A DNA stretch of 64,000 bases from S012-113 sp965368405 (GTDB lineage Bacteria; Bacteroidota; Bacteroidia; Cytophagales; Cyclobacteriaceae), in NCBI GenBank assembly GCA_965368405.1, contig CBDUMS010000001.1, forward strand, positions 38,078-102,077, written 5' to 3'. The first letter of the stretch is position 1; each line of letters starts with the position of its first letter. Under the pieces are notes generated by a model. That model was not told the DNA's origin. It saw nothing but the letters and a program-made list of their open reading frames with translations, and searched no databases. A program made the translations under genes and the position numbers. Positions 1-8,233 of the stretch are shown in pieces.

Positions 1-1153
1 TCGGTTTGTAAATAAAAACAATGTAAAGAAAAGCGAATCCAGCCAAAATTGCACCTGAATTAAAGACACGTGGCAAATTTTCTGGGTTATTATCAAAAAG
101 AAAAGCAGATACCAAAGCACCTATACCTATCCCAATTTCCATAGCAATATACATGGTCGCCATCGCCCTACCACGGTGTCTTGGGTCACTCAGATCGATT
201 GTCCATGCGAAAATTGTAGGTGAATTCATGCCAGCTGCAATACCCACGAAGGCTCCAGCAATTAAGAAGTGGGTTATACTGGTTGATATTCCAATAAGCC
301 ACATCGTTATCATAACGAGCAAAGTCGATACCTTTAGAATTGGAACCCTGCCATATTTATCGGATAGCTTGCCAGCTACAATTCGCACTAAGATCGATGT
401 CGCCGTAAAACTGGTAAAGAAAAGCCCTTTGTTTTTTATGCCTAAATGAGAGCTAAAATCGGGGATTACCGTGAGTATTATACCAAACGAAAAAGCATAG
501 AGCAGCATGACTACCGATGGCCCTAGAACACGACGCTCGAATACTTCGTTAAAAGGAATAATTAATAAGGAAGGTTTAAAATTATGCTTTACAGTAACTG
601 TTTCGTGCATTCCCAATAGTATTATCACCGACAGGATCGCAAAAATGGATGATGTGTAAAACAGGATATTTAAGGATAGGTTTACGGCAATCACCCCTCC
701 TATCATTGGTCCTGCAGCAATCCCTAAGCTCCCGAATACACCGAGCATTCCCATGGCTTCACCCCTACGATGTTCCGGAACAATATCCGCTACATAAGCC
801 GATGTGCCTGTGGGTTTAAATCCGGTTGAGAATCCATGAAAAAATCGCAGAATCAGAAAAGCCGTTACCGTTCCTACCATGGGATACACAAACCCCAAAA
901 CAAAACAAACCGATGCCCCAATAACCATAACCGGTATTCTACCGATTGTATCGGCCAACTTACCACTAAATGGCCTGCTAATTGCAGCACTTAAAGTAAA
1001 TAAAGAGATAATGTACCCCTTATATTCAGCACCACCGAGGCTCGTAAGATAATCCGGCAACTCAGGGATCATCATATTAAAACTGGAAAAAAACAGGAAA
1101 GAGCTTAAGCAGAGCAGCCAAAACTGAACAGTAAAACCGCCAAATTTCTTCAT
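1..1153 (-). CDS. MFS transporter (3' end cut by window edge)
   Basis: This is an inner-membrane transporter of the major facilitator superfamily, probably a drug or metabolite exporter; the substrate cannot be told. I translated the frame by hand from the ATG at 1153: about 384 residues are open to the window edge, with a regular series of hydrophobic segments. The MFS motif A is visible after the second membrane segment as GKLADTIGR (about residues 64-72), and a second copy, GKLSDKYGR, appears in the C-terminal half as expected for the 6+6 fold. The family usually has about 400 residues, so only the last segment should be missing. It lies 30 bp downstream of prfB on the same strand and may be co-transcribed with it. 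Confidence 0.88.
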   Translation of the reverse strand, partial: MKKFGGFTVQFWLLCLSSFLFFSSFNMMIPELPDYLTSLGGAEYKGYIISLFTLSAAISRPFSGKLADTIGRIPVMVIGASVCFVLGFVYPMVGTVTAFLILRFFHGFSTGFKPTGTSAYVADIVPEHRRGEAMGMLGVFGSLGIAAGPMIGGVIAVNLSLNILFYTSSIFAILSVIILLGMHETVTVKHNFKPSLLIIPFNEVFERRVLGPSVVMLLYAFSFGIILTVIPDFSSHLGIKNKGLFFTSFTATSILVRIVAGKLSDKYGRVPILKVSTLLVMITMWLIGISTSITHFLIAGAFVGIAAGMNSPTIFAWTIDLSDPRHRGRAMATMYIAMEIGIGIGALVSAFLFDNNPENLPRVFNSGAILAGFAFLYIVFIYKP

Positions 1154-1183
1154 AATAGGAAAGTTATAGCAAGATTGTTCATC

Positions 1184-2291
1184 TTACTCTTCTTTACTAC
1201 TCTCCATCAAGAAAGCTTTAATAAAATCGCTAAGATCACCATCCAGTACGTTTTGCACATCGCTGCGTTCGGTACCGGTGCGTGCATCTTTTACTAATTT
1301 ATAGGGATGCAATACATAATTTCGAATCTGAGAGCCGAAATCAATTTTCATTTTATTACTTTCTATTACGTCGCGGGCCTCGTTTCTTTTTGATATTTCA
1401 TACTCATAGAGGCGTGACTTAAGCATCTTCATCGCCTTATCTTTATTCTTAAGCTGAGACCTCTCTTCCTGACATTCAACCACAAACGTTGGCTCTCCCG
1501 AATCTTCGGGAGGCGTATAATGAAGTCGAACTGCTGTTTCTACTTTGTTTACGTTTTGACCGCCAGCGCCACCCGATCGGTAGGTATCCCACCGAATAAA
1601 CGCCGGGTTAACCTCAATATTAATACTGTCGTCTACTATCGGATATACATATATCGATGCAAAAGAGGTGTGTCTACGTGCACCAGAATCAAATGGTGAA
1701 ATACGTACTAGACGATGCACTCCAATCTCTGCTTTCAAATATCCATATGCGAAAGACCCATCGAATTCGAGGGTTGCAGACTTTATACCAGCCGTATCTC
1801 CAACCTGATAATTCACCTTTTTAACCGCATAGTCTTGCTTCTCGCCCCACATGATATACATACGCATCAGCATTTCAGCCCAATCCTGACTTTCGGTACC
1901 CCCCGCACCCGGATTAATCTCCATCATCGCCGATAATTGGTCCTCTTCATTTCGAAGCATTCTTCTAAACTCAAGCTCTTCAATATCGGTAAGCAGCTTC
2001 TGATACAGCCCCTCTATCTCATGCTCATCGCCTTCCCCCATTTCAAGGAATTCATAAAGCGTTTCAAGATCGTCGTACTTAGACTGAACTACTTCGAAGC
2101 TCTTCGTCCAGACTTTTTTAGCACGTATTTGTTGTAATAAAGCTTCGGCCTCTTTGGGACTATCCCAAAAGCCCGGTTGAACAGATACCAGTTCTAATTC
2201 TTCAATATCTTTTTTCTTACTGGAATAGTCAAAGATATTCCCGAAGGGATTTAATGCGTTTACTTAGTTCTTTTAACTGGTCTGAAGTCAT
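1184..2291 (-). CDS. prfB: Peptide chain release factor 2, with programmed +1 frameshift
   Basis: RF2 recognises UGA and UAA stop codons and releases the finished peptide from the ribosome. The gene starts at the ATG at 2291. Twenty codons are read, ending in CTT, then an in-frame TGA at 2231-2229 is bypassed by a +1 slip (CTT TGA C read as CTT, then GAC). The rest is open to 1184, giving 368 residues, close to the 365 of E. coli RF2. The stop-recognising tripeptide SPF (about residues 198-200) and the catalytic GGQ (about 243-245) are intact. A start at the internal ATG at 2041 would drop 83 residues of domain 1. The slippery heptamer matches the classical site, but the upstream stimulator is CGGGA rather than a strong Shine-Dalgarno sequence. 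RF2 autoregulates its own level through this site in other bacteria. Confidence 0.95.
2228..2234 (-). promoter_or_regulatory. Programmed +1 frameshift site of prfB (CTT TGA C)
   Basis: On the minus strand the sequence CTT TGA C occurs right after codon 19 of prfB. The zero frame stops here after 20 residues. The +1 frame continues without interruption into the conserved RF2 body. The position (stop at codon 21) and the heptamer match the known autoregulatory RF2 site. The bases 3-8 upstream of CTT (CGGGAA) resemble the E. coli AGGGGG stimulator only weakly. Confidence 0.93.
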
Positions 2292-2308
2292 AGTTCTGAT
2301 TATAGGTA

Positions 2309-2340
2309 CAAATCTCCGTAAACGATTAGATTTTGACAAA
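2309..2340 (-). promoter_or_regulatory. Candidate promoter of prfB
   Basis: On the minus strand, TTTG at 2340-2337 is followed after 20 bp by GAGATTTG at 2316-2309, a 7 of 8 match to the Bacteroidota -7 element TAnnTTTG. It would start transcription about 10 bases before the prfB ATG. Motif match by eye only. Confidence 0.35.
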
Positions 2341-2494
2341 ATACCCTATCGGTTTTTGAAAAAATATTCACGGTTCTACAATTCAGTACAAAGATAATAC
2401 GGTTGGTTACAAGAAGGTATTATAAACCATAACCTTACTCTATACTTGTATCGTATTCAAAGTGCAACAAGAATACTTACATTAAATTGAAACG

Positions 2495-4024
2495 ATGAAA
2501 ACAAGCTCGAAATACTTACTAATTGCTCTATTATTTATTACCCCTACTCTTCTTTTTGGTCAAACAGAAGTTGAGATTAATGGTAAAGGAAACCAGACCC
2601 ATACCTACAGATCGAATACAGGTGTAACCAGTACCGATTTAGAATATCGAGGGAAGATAATATTTACAGATGACGAAACCGATGTTAAATATATTAGCCC
2701 AGGTGGTTTCCTTAAGTTTAGTAAGCGCTCTTTTGGTAATAAGCGTACTATTGAGCTCGAAGGTGAATCGAACGGGCAATTTACAAGAACCTACAGAGAA
2801 GGTAGTTCTAAAGTGGACTTCGAACCAGAAGGCAGAAAATGGATGGCCTCAGTATTGCCGGAGATAATTCGTACTACTGGCATTGGTGCAGAGGAGCGTG
2901 TTAATAAGTTTTATAAGAAGGGCGGTATTGATGCTGTTTTAGATGAGATAGAAAACTTGCCAAGCAACTATGTGCAAAGCAAGTATTATACAGCCGTTTT
3001 TAACATGGCGAACCTTTCCAATTCTGATATCAGCAAAACCTTAAATCATGCTAGCAGAGAGCTCAATTCAAGTTATGAACAATCGAAAGTACTAAGAGAG
3101 AACAGTGAGCTTTTTGCGAAAAATGAAGAAAACATGCGCGCAGCAATTAAATTCGTAGAAGAAATTAACAGCTCTTATGAACAAAGTAAAGTATATATCC
3201 ATTTTCTAAAGGAAGAAGACCTCTCCGAACAAAATAAGACCTTAATTATTGCAGGAGTTCGAAAAGTTAGTTCGAGTTATGAGCAGTCGAAAATACTACA
3301 GGCTATGCTAAAGGACGATTTAAGTACAGCCAATATCGAGATGGTTATTGCTGAGACGGCGTATATAAATTCAACCTATGAACAAGGAAAAATACTACGC
3401 TATGTAGTCGACAATCAAGAAACCGAAGATCTTGATTTTGATGTGATGGTCAAGGCAATTGGTGCAATTAGCTCAAGCTATGAGCAAAGCAAAGCATTAA
3501 AAAGACTCGTTGATACCAGAGATCTAACGACGGCGCAAATTATTAAAGTAACCAAGGCTGCAACGTATATTAACTCGGATTATGAGCAATCAAAACTACT
3601 TCAAACAATAATTAGCAATCAAAAACTAGATAAGGAGTCGGTTGATGCAATACTTATTGCCACTGCAGATGTTTCATCGAGTTACGAAAAAAGTAAGATT
3701 TTGCAACTGATAGCAAATTCAAATAATTTTACCAGCAGTAATTATTCTACTCTTATCGAATATTCAGATGGGATAAGCTCAAGTTACGATCAATCTAAAG
3801 TTCTTTCTCTCCTTGCCAAAAAAGATGACTTGTCAGATGGCGACCAACTAAAATTAATAGAAGCCATAGACGATATTTCAAGTAATTACGAGAAGGCTAA
3901 GTTGTTAACCTTATTAGCACCAAATTTATCAGCTAATAACGAGGTGCGCGAAGCCTTTATGATCTCGGCCAAAGGTTTATCCGATTCTGACTACGGAAAG
4001 CTCATGAAGTCTTTAAATTATTAA
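2495..4024 (+). CDS. Secreted SSYEQSK-repeat solenoid protein, function unknown
   Basis: I do not recognise a named family. The 509-residue protein begins with a signal peptide (hydrophobic stretch about residues 6-22, ending FGQ). Residues about 24-115 look beta-rich. From about residue 156 to the end it consists of about ten copies of a 34-residue unit that begins SSxYEQSK and continues with leucine-rich helical positions. Copies start near residues 156, 191, 225, 259, 292, 326, 360, 394, 428 and 462, with a degenerate last unit near 496. The period is that of helix-turn-helix solenoids such as TPR, but the consensus is different. It should act outside the cytoplasmic membrane. It precedes a kinase/regulator set on the same strand after a gap of about 70 bp, so a sensory or partner-binding role is possible but is inference. 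Confidence 0.85.
   Translation: MKTSSKYLLIALLFITPTLLFGQTEVEINGKGNQTHTYRSNTGVTSTDLEYRGKIIFTDDETDVKYISPGGFLKFSKRSFGNKRTIELEGESNGQFTRTYREGSSKVDFEPEGRKWMASVLPEIIRTTGIGAEERVNKFYKKGGIDAVLDEIENLPSNYVQSKYYTAVFNMANLSNSDISKTLNHASRELNSSYEQSKVLRENSELFAKNEENMRAAIKFVEEINSSYEQSKVYIHFLKEEDLSEQNKTLIIAGVRKVSSSYEQSKILQAMLKDDLSTANIEMVIAETAYINSTYEQGKILRYVVDNQETEDLDFDVMVKAIGAISSSYEQSKALKRLVDTRDLTTAQIIKVTKAATYINSDYEQSKLLQTIISNQKLDKESVDAILIATADVSSSYEKSKILQLIANSNNFTSSNYSTLIEYSDGISSSYDQSKVLSLLAKKDDLSDGDQLKLIEAIDDISSNYEKAKLLTLLAPNLSANNEVREAFMISAKGLSDSDYGKLMKSLNY
2960..3990 (+). repeat. Tandem repeat of about 102 bp coding 34-residue units
   Basis: About ten in-frame copies encode the SSYEQSK-type unit. At the DNA level the copies have diverged, with different codons for the same motif, so the repeat is old and kept by selection on the protein rather than being a recent expansion. 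Spacing is 33-35 codons throughout. Confidence 0.85.
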
Positions 4025-4094
4025 CGGTAACATTGCTGCCAATTGCCGTGATTAGGCTAAAATGATTGGAAGAATTTATCGATATTTATAAGCT

Positions 4095-5147
4095 GTGGAA
4101 AAACGAATCTTATTTATCGTTACAGGTTTTATTGCAGGAACTGCAATAAGCCTGTTAGTTTATTATAATCTAACAGGTTTATTCCCAAATGCACCCCTTC
4201 TGGCTCTTCTTACTGTTGGTGGCGGCGTTTCTGGCGTGCTCTTGCAATCGATTTTCTACGTAATTAGCAGGAAAATTAATGGCCGAATTTTATGGCAGGA
4301 GCAATTTTCGCTTCGTTTTCTAATTGACTTTGTTTTTAATGGCTTAGGCGGAATACTAATTTCTGGAGTCATTTTAATGATCGTTCTTAAGCTTAGTACG
4401 AAAGAATCAGTGGCTGATATCTGGGCATCGAATTGGCAAGGATTTGCCGTGCTCTGGATACTTACTATGGTTTTTGTTATACTTTATAATATAATTACTC
4501 TGGTGCTCTATGCTTATTATCATTATGCTGAAGGTCAGATTTCTACAATTAAAAAAGACAGAAAGCAGCTTAAACTTCAATACGAAGCACTAAAAAATCA
4601 GCTGAGTCCACACTATCTTTTTAACAGCTTAAACACTATATCATCATTAATTCATAAGGATAAGGCCAGTGCTGAAGAATACATTCGCCGTCTTGCAGAC
4701 ACCTATCAATATATCCTGAACACGCATAAACATCAACTTGTATCATTAGGTGAAGAGGTGGCTTTTGCTAAGGCCTATTATTACTTACTCTGTGTGCGGT
4801 ATCGTGAGGGGCTGAATTTAAACATTAACATCCCCGACCAACTTTTGACTTATCGTATTCCACCTCTGACTTTACAGATTCTTGTAGAAAATGCGATTAA
4901 GCATAATGTTTTCTCTGCAGATGAACCCTTAAACATCTATTTGGGTGTAATAGATAACTCGGAAATTCGTGTGGTTAATAATAAAACGCAACCGCCACAT
5001 AGTGTAAACTCTAATAAAATTGGATTGGATAACATAAAAATGAGATATAGTTTCTTAACCAATGATCAGGTTAGCATAATTAATGAAGAATCATTCGAGG
5101 TTAAGGTACCCATCATTAAATCGGAGCAAATTAGTAAGGTTGCATGA
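4095..5147 (+). CDS. LytS-type sensor histidine kinase (His_kinase family)
   Basis: This is an inner-membrane histidine kinase of the LytS/YehU class that phosphorylates a LytTR regulator. About four membrane segments fill residues 1-145, with no obvious extracellular sensor domain. A short coiled linker follows. The phosphoacceptor box SPHYLFNSLN lies at 171-180 with His173, then the N box (LVENAIKHN) and a G-box remnant (IGLDNIKMRY) for ATP binding. The 350-residue length is normal. The start is GTG at 4095; the nearest upstream ATG (4062) runs into a stop before it, so GTG is the best choice. It overlaps the next gene by 4 bp (ATGA), indicating translational coupling. Confidence 0.9.
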   Translation: MEKRILFIVTGFIAGTAISLLVYYNLTGLFPNAPLLALLTVGGGVSGVLLQSIFYVISRKINGRILWQEQFSLRFLIDFVFNGLGGILISGVILMIVLKLSTKESVADIWASNWQGFAVLWILTMVFVILYNIITLVLYAYYHYAEGQISTIKKDRKQLKLQYEALKNQLSPHYLFNSLNTISSLIHKDKASAEEYIRRLADTYQYILNTHKHQLVSLGEEVAFAKAYYYLLCVRYREGLNLNINIPDQLLTYRIPPLTLQILVENAIKHNVFSADEPLNIYLGVIDNSEIRVVNNKTQPPHSVNSNKIGLDNIKMRYSFLTNDQVSIINEESFEVKVPIIKSEQISKVA

Positions 5148-6178
5148 AAAAAAATGTCATCCATACAGCCCTTTTTAGAATAGTAGTGCCAATACCCTAT
5201 GGGGCATTAATCTATCTTCTTCTTTTAATGATTAATAATAATCTCTTATCACTTAATGAGTCTTTTTTAAGTGCTGAGCTCTTTTTCTGCATAGCATTAA
5301 GTTATTTAACATTCGAAGGCAACAGATTATCTTTTACCTGGATTTTTCCAAAATACAGGATAAATCTTACCTCCAACCTAATCTTATATACGGTTAATCT
5401 TGCGATAACCCTATTACTAATTTATGCCTCCCTGTATATCTATTTTGTATTTCTGCTTGGGTTTAGCTCAATTGCAGGATTCGAAACAGAGCTTAAATCC
5501 TTTGCGATATTTTTTGGGATAACCAGTGTGCTTTTAACCACACTAACCATTAGTTATCAATTGCTTAATAAGCAAAATGAACAACTTATCGAAGATGAGG
5601 AAACGCTGAGGGCTCAGGTTCAATATGAATTAGAAGATTATCAGGCTGAGGTAAACCCTGATCTATTATTTGAGTGTCTGGAGTCGGCAATTGCTTTAAT
5701 CGATAAGGATGTAGATTTAGCAGAAGATTATATCGATAAGCTCGCCTTAGTTTACCGGTACATGCTTTCTAATCGTAATAATGAGGCAATCGAACTTAAG
5801 AAAGATCTGGGTGCAGCCGAAAATCTCATTGAATTACATAATGTTAAGTATGAAAATTTAATCAAAATTCAGAAAGATACTGAAGAAGGAGATAGCTTAA
5901 TAATTCCAGGTTCGCTTCCCCTATTAATCGAAGAAATAATAAAGAATAGTCTAATTTTTAAAGAGCGGCCACTTACGCTTGTTTTGGCTCGAGAAGACAA
6001 TTACTTTACTTTGTCTCATAAAATGAACGAGCGCTTAGTGAAAAATAATAATGAAGCAATAATGTTTAAACGGCTTCAAGCTGCCTATTCTTTCTATTGC
6101 GATTTGCCATTAATCAAAGTACAGGCATATGGCGATACCTTTTATAAGATCCCGATTCTTAAAAACACTGCTGCCTAA
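5144..6178 (+). CDS. Degenerate LytS-like histidine kinase (pseudokinase)
   Basis: This is a paralogue of the preceding kinase with the same layout: about four membrane segments (residues about 15-140), a coiled linker, then a His_kinase-like domain. At the position of the phosphoacceptor box it reads NPDLLFECLE (171-180), so Asp173 stands exactly where the neighbour has His173. The N box has become LIEEIIKNS, losing the Mg/ATP asparagine, and the glycine-rich G box is absent. It should not autophosphorylate. The frame is intact over 344 residues, so it is a maintained gene rather than a decaying one. It overlaps the kinase upstream by 4 bp and ends 3 bp before the response regulator. A role as heterodimer partner or allosteric regulator of the active kinase is inference. 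Confidence 0.85.
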   Translation: MKKNVIHTALFRIVVPIPYGALIYLLLLMINNNLLSLNESFLSAELFFCIALSYLTFEGNRLSFTWIFPKYRINLTSNLILYTVNLAITLLLIYASLYIYFVFLLGFSSIAGFETELKSFAIFFGITSVLLTTLTISYQLLNKQNEQLIEDEETLRAQVQYELEDYQAEVNPDLLFECLESAIALIDKDVDLAEDYIDKLALVYRYMLSNRNNEAIELKKDLGAAENLIELHNVKYENLIKIQKDTEEGDSLIIPGSLPLLIEEIIKNSLIFKERPLTLVLAREDNYFTLSHKMNERLVKNNNEAIMFKRLQAAYSFYCDLPLIKVQAYGDTFYKIPILKNTAA

Positions 6179-6181
6179 CCT

Positions 6182-6952
6182 ATGAAAGTAATAATTATTG
6201 AGGATGAACTTCCAGCAGCTGAGAAATTAGAACGATATATTCTTCGTTATGATCCAACTATCGAAATAATCGCCAAAATTCAAAGCGTAGCGGAGGCGAT
6301 TTCCTGGTTCAAACTGAACCTCGAAAGTATCGACCTTATTTTTATGGATATAGAGCTTATAGATGGTAAAAGCTTCTTAATTTTCGAGGCTGTAGATATT
6401 AATAAGCCGGTAATATTCACTACAGCATACGACGAATACGCGCTAAAGGCCTTTGAAGTTAATAGTATTGGATACCTCTTAAAGCCCATTAATTTCCCCG
6501 ACCTCTCCGCCGCAATCGATAAATATAGTCTGCTCCGCAGTAGTAACGATGCGCCCGTTGAGACCAACATCGGTCATCTATTAGAAGGAATCGCAAACAC
6601 AAAGAAGTATAAAAACCGATTCATGATTAAAATCGGTGAGCACATCCGTTCAATTACCACAGACAAGATCGTTTTTTTCTATGCTGAAGGTCGAAATGCA
6701 TATATAACAACAGATCAGGGCCGAAGAATGATTATTGACTATAAGCTCGAAGAACTAGAAGATATGCTCGACCCTATTAAGTTTTTAAGAGTAAACAGAA
6801 CCTTTATCGTAAATATCGATTTTATTAACGACGTTCTGGTTTACTCAAACAGCAGACTAAAAATAATTACCGAGATAGCTCCAGAAAAAGAGATTATCGT
6901 AAGCCGTGAAAAGGTTAATGGGTTCAAAAAATGGTTCGATGGTGAAGGGTAA
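6182..6952 (+). CDS. LytTR-family response regulator
   Basis: This cytoplasmic two-component regulator has a receiver domain (about 1-120) and a LytTR DNA-binding domain (about 150-255). The receiver has the acidic pair (EDE at 7-9), phosphoacceptor Asp56 in DLIFMD, the conserved Thr in FTTAYDEYALKAF, and Lys in LLKP. The LytTR part shows the typical FFYAEGRNAYI and FLRVNRTFIVN stretches. The 256-residue length is standard. It is the last gene of the 2495-6952 cassette, 3 bp after the pseudokinase, and is the expected phosphorylation target of the kinase at 4095. Its stop lies only 5 bp from the stop of the convergent SUI1-like gene. Confidence 0.93.
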   Translation: MKVIIIEDELPAAEKLERYILRYDPTIEIIAKIQSVAEAISWFKLNLESIDLIFMDIELIDGKSFLIFEAVDINKPVIFTTAYDEYALKAFEVNSIGYLLKPINFPDLSAAIDKYSLLRSSNDAPVETNIGHLLEGIANTKKYKNRFMIKIGEHIRSITTDKIVFFYAEGRNAYITTDQGRRMIIDYKLEELEDMLDPIKFLRVNRTFIVNIDFINDVLVYSNSRLKIITEIAPEKEIIVSREKVNGFKKWFDGEG

Positions 6953-6957
6953 TTAAT

Positions 6958-7302
6958 CTACCTAACCTTGTACCCTTCTTCCTGGAGGATTGATTTTATC
7001 CGATCGCGAAAATCACCCTGGATAAGAATTTCTCCATTCTTTGCCGATCCTCCTACGCCACATTTCGATTTCAATGATTTCCCTAAAGCTTTTAGGTCAT
7101 CTTCCGATCCCACAAAGCCAGTAACCAGCGTCACTTTCTTGCCTGCACGTTGCTTTTTATCCAGCAAAACCATAAGACGCTGCTTATCTGCCGCTAAAGT
7201 TTCGTTTTCAGGTTCATCATTATAATCGTAATCAAAATTATCGCTGGTGGAGTAAACAACGCCGAGGCGGTCTTTCCAATCGCTTTTTTCCTTTCTTGCC
7301 AT
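6958..7302 (-). CDS. SUI1/eIF1-like translation factor (YciH family)
   Basis: This is a small SUI1-domain protein related to eukaryotic eIF1 and E. coli YciH, thought to affect start-codon selection on the small ribosomal subunit. Its 114 residues have a charged N-terminal extension (about 1-45) and then the SUI1 fold, with the characteristic KCGVGGSAKNGEILIQGDFR region near residues 84-103. It follows the universal stress gene after 3 bp on the same strand, so the two are probably one transcript. YciH has been linked to stress in E. coli, which fits this neighbour, but the link here is inference. Confidence 0.9.
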   Translation of the reverse strand: MARKEKSDWKDRLGVVYSTSDNFDYDYNDEPENETLAADKQRLMVLLDKKQRAGKKVTLVTGFVGSEDDLKALGKSLKSKCGVGGSAKNGEILIQGDFRDRIKSILQEEGYKVR

Positions 7303-7305
7303 TTA

Positions 7306-8154
7306 TTACATTTTCATTGACACAGTGAGAACTGGCCTTTTTGCGTGATTAACCATATCTTCTGCAATACTACCTCTTATTATTCTACTTAGACCTGTGT
7401 GTGAAGAAGTGCTCATCGCAATCATTCCTGCATCAATTTCATCTGCAAAATGTCGTATCCCATCTTCCTCAATCACATCATTAAATACGTTAACGTCTAC
7501 ATTCTTGAGATCATACTTATTTGCATAATCTCTGAGCATAGTTTTCGTTACACGATCAGGTTTAAAATTATTTGGGGTATTTATCCAAACCATATGAATT
7601 TTGGAATCAAATACAGACTGCAGTTTGTTTAAGCAGGCAACAAGTTTTTCCTCATGCCCATTCATATCAGTTGCCAAAACAATGGATTCAAAGACCGAAC
7701 TATCTGTCTCTGCTTTAACAGAAAGCACAGGACATTTGGCACGGCGTACTACTTTCTCCGTATTGGAACCTATAAGCACTTCGCTTAGCCCACTAGCGCC
7801 CTTTGTTCCCATTATAATAAAATCCGTTCCATCTTCAACGGCTTCATAAATATGGCTAAAGGGGCTCCCTATTTTTATTACTTGCGACACTACTAAATCC
7901 TTGAATAAAGGGCTTTCGATAAGCTTATCCATCTCATCTTTAGCACGTTCAATGGACTCGTGCACCAACATAGAATCCGCATAGGAGTCGAAATTCGAAG
8001 GAGCACCACTGGCATTAATTGATTCTGAGCTTGTAACCTCTATGGAATGGAGGAAAACTAACTCTGCATTGAATTTCTTGGCAACATCGCAGGCTAATGC
8101 GGCTGCACTACTCGCTTCTTTCGAAAAATCTGTGGGAATTAAAATCTTTTTCAT
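7306..8154 (-). CDS. Universal stress protein with two UspA domains
   Basis: This cytoplasmic stress protein has two tandem Usp domains (about 1-146 and 152-282). The first keeps the nucleotide-binding pattern G-x2-G-x9-GS in MGTKGASGLSEVLIGS, suggesting ATP binding. The second has a weaker version (MSTSSHTGLSRIIRGS). The 282-residue length is usual for tandem Usp proteins in Bacteroidota. It starts at the ATG at 8154. The upstream gap contains a perfect 8-bp inverted repeat (8175-8205) that could be an operator. It probably heads an operon with the SUI1-like gene. Confidence 0.92.
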   Translation of the reverse strand: MKKILIPTDFSKEASSAAALACDVAKKFNAELVFLHSIEVTSSESINASGAPSNFDSYADSMLVHESIERAKDEMDKLIESPLFKDLVVSQVIKIGSPFSHIYEAVEDGTDFIIMGTKGASGLSEVLIGSNTEKVVRRAKCPVLSVKAETDSSVFESIVLATDMNGHEEKLVACLNKLQSVFDSKIHMVWINTPNNFKPDRVTKTMLRDYANKYDLKNVDVNVFNDVIEEDGIRHFADEIDAGMIAMSTSSHTGLSRIIRGSIAEDMVNHAKRPVLTVSMKM

Positions 8155-8174
8155 ATCAACCTCGCTTGATTAGG

Positions 8175-8205
8175 TTCAAGTTACTAAAAATACTATCAAC
8201 TTGAA
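8175..8205. promoter_or_regulatory. Inverted repeat upstream of the universal stress gene
   Basis: TTCAAGTT at 8175-8182 and AACTTGAA at 8198-8205 form a perfect 8-bp inverted repeat with a 15-bp spacer, 20 bp before the start codon of the stress gene. It lacks a following T-run, so a regulator-binding site is more likely than a terminator. The regulator is unknown. Confidence 0.35.
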
Positions 8206-8233
8206 ATGATTTAGCTCAAGTAATTGGTTGAAA

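Noticed and set aside
153..449. Open frame on the plus strand inside the MFS gene
   Set aside because: It is antisense to a clear MFS transporter and has no recognisable protein features.
1184..2041. A shorter prfB beginning at the internal ATG at 2041, with the upstream part treated as a pseudogene fragment
   Set aside because: The upstream sequence is open in the same frame to the CTT TGA C site and encodes the conserved RF2 N-terminal domain. A programmed frameshift explains the stop.
2960..3990. Regular repeat of about 100 bp that might be a CRISPR or satellite array
   Set aside because: The repeat is in frame, its DNA copies are divergent while the protein motif is kept, and there are no identical short repeats with unique spacers.
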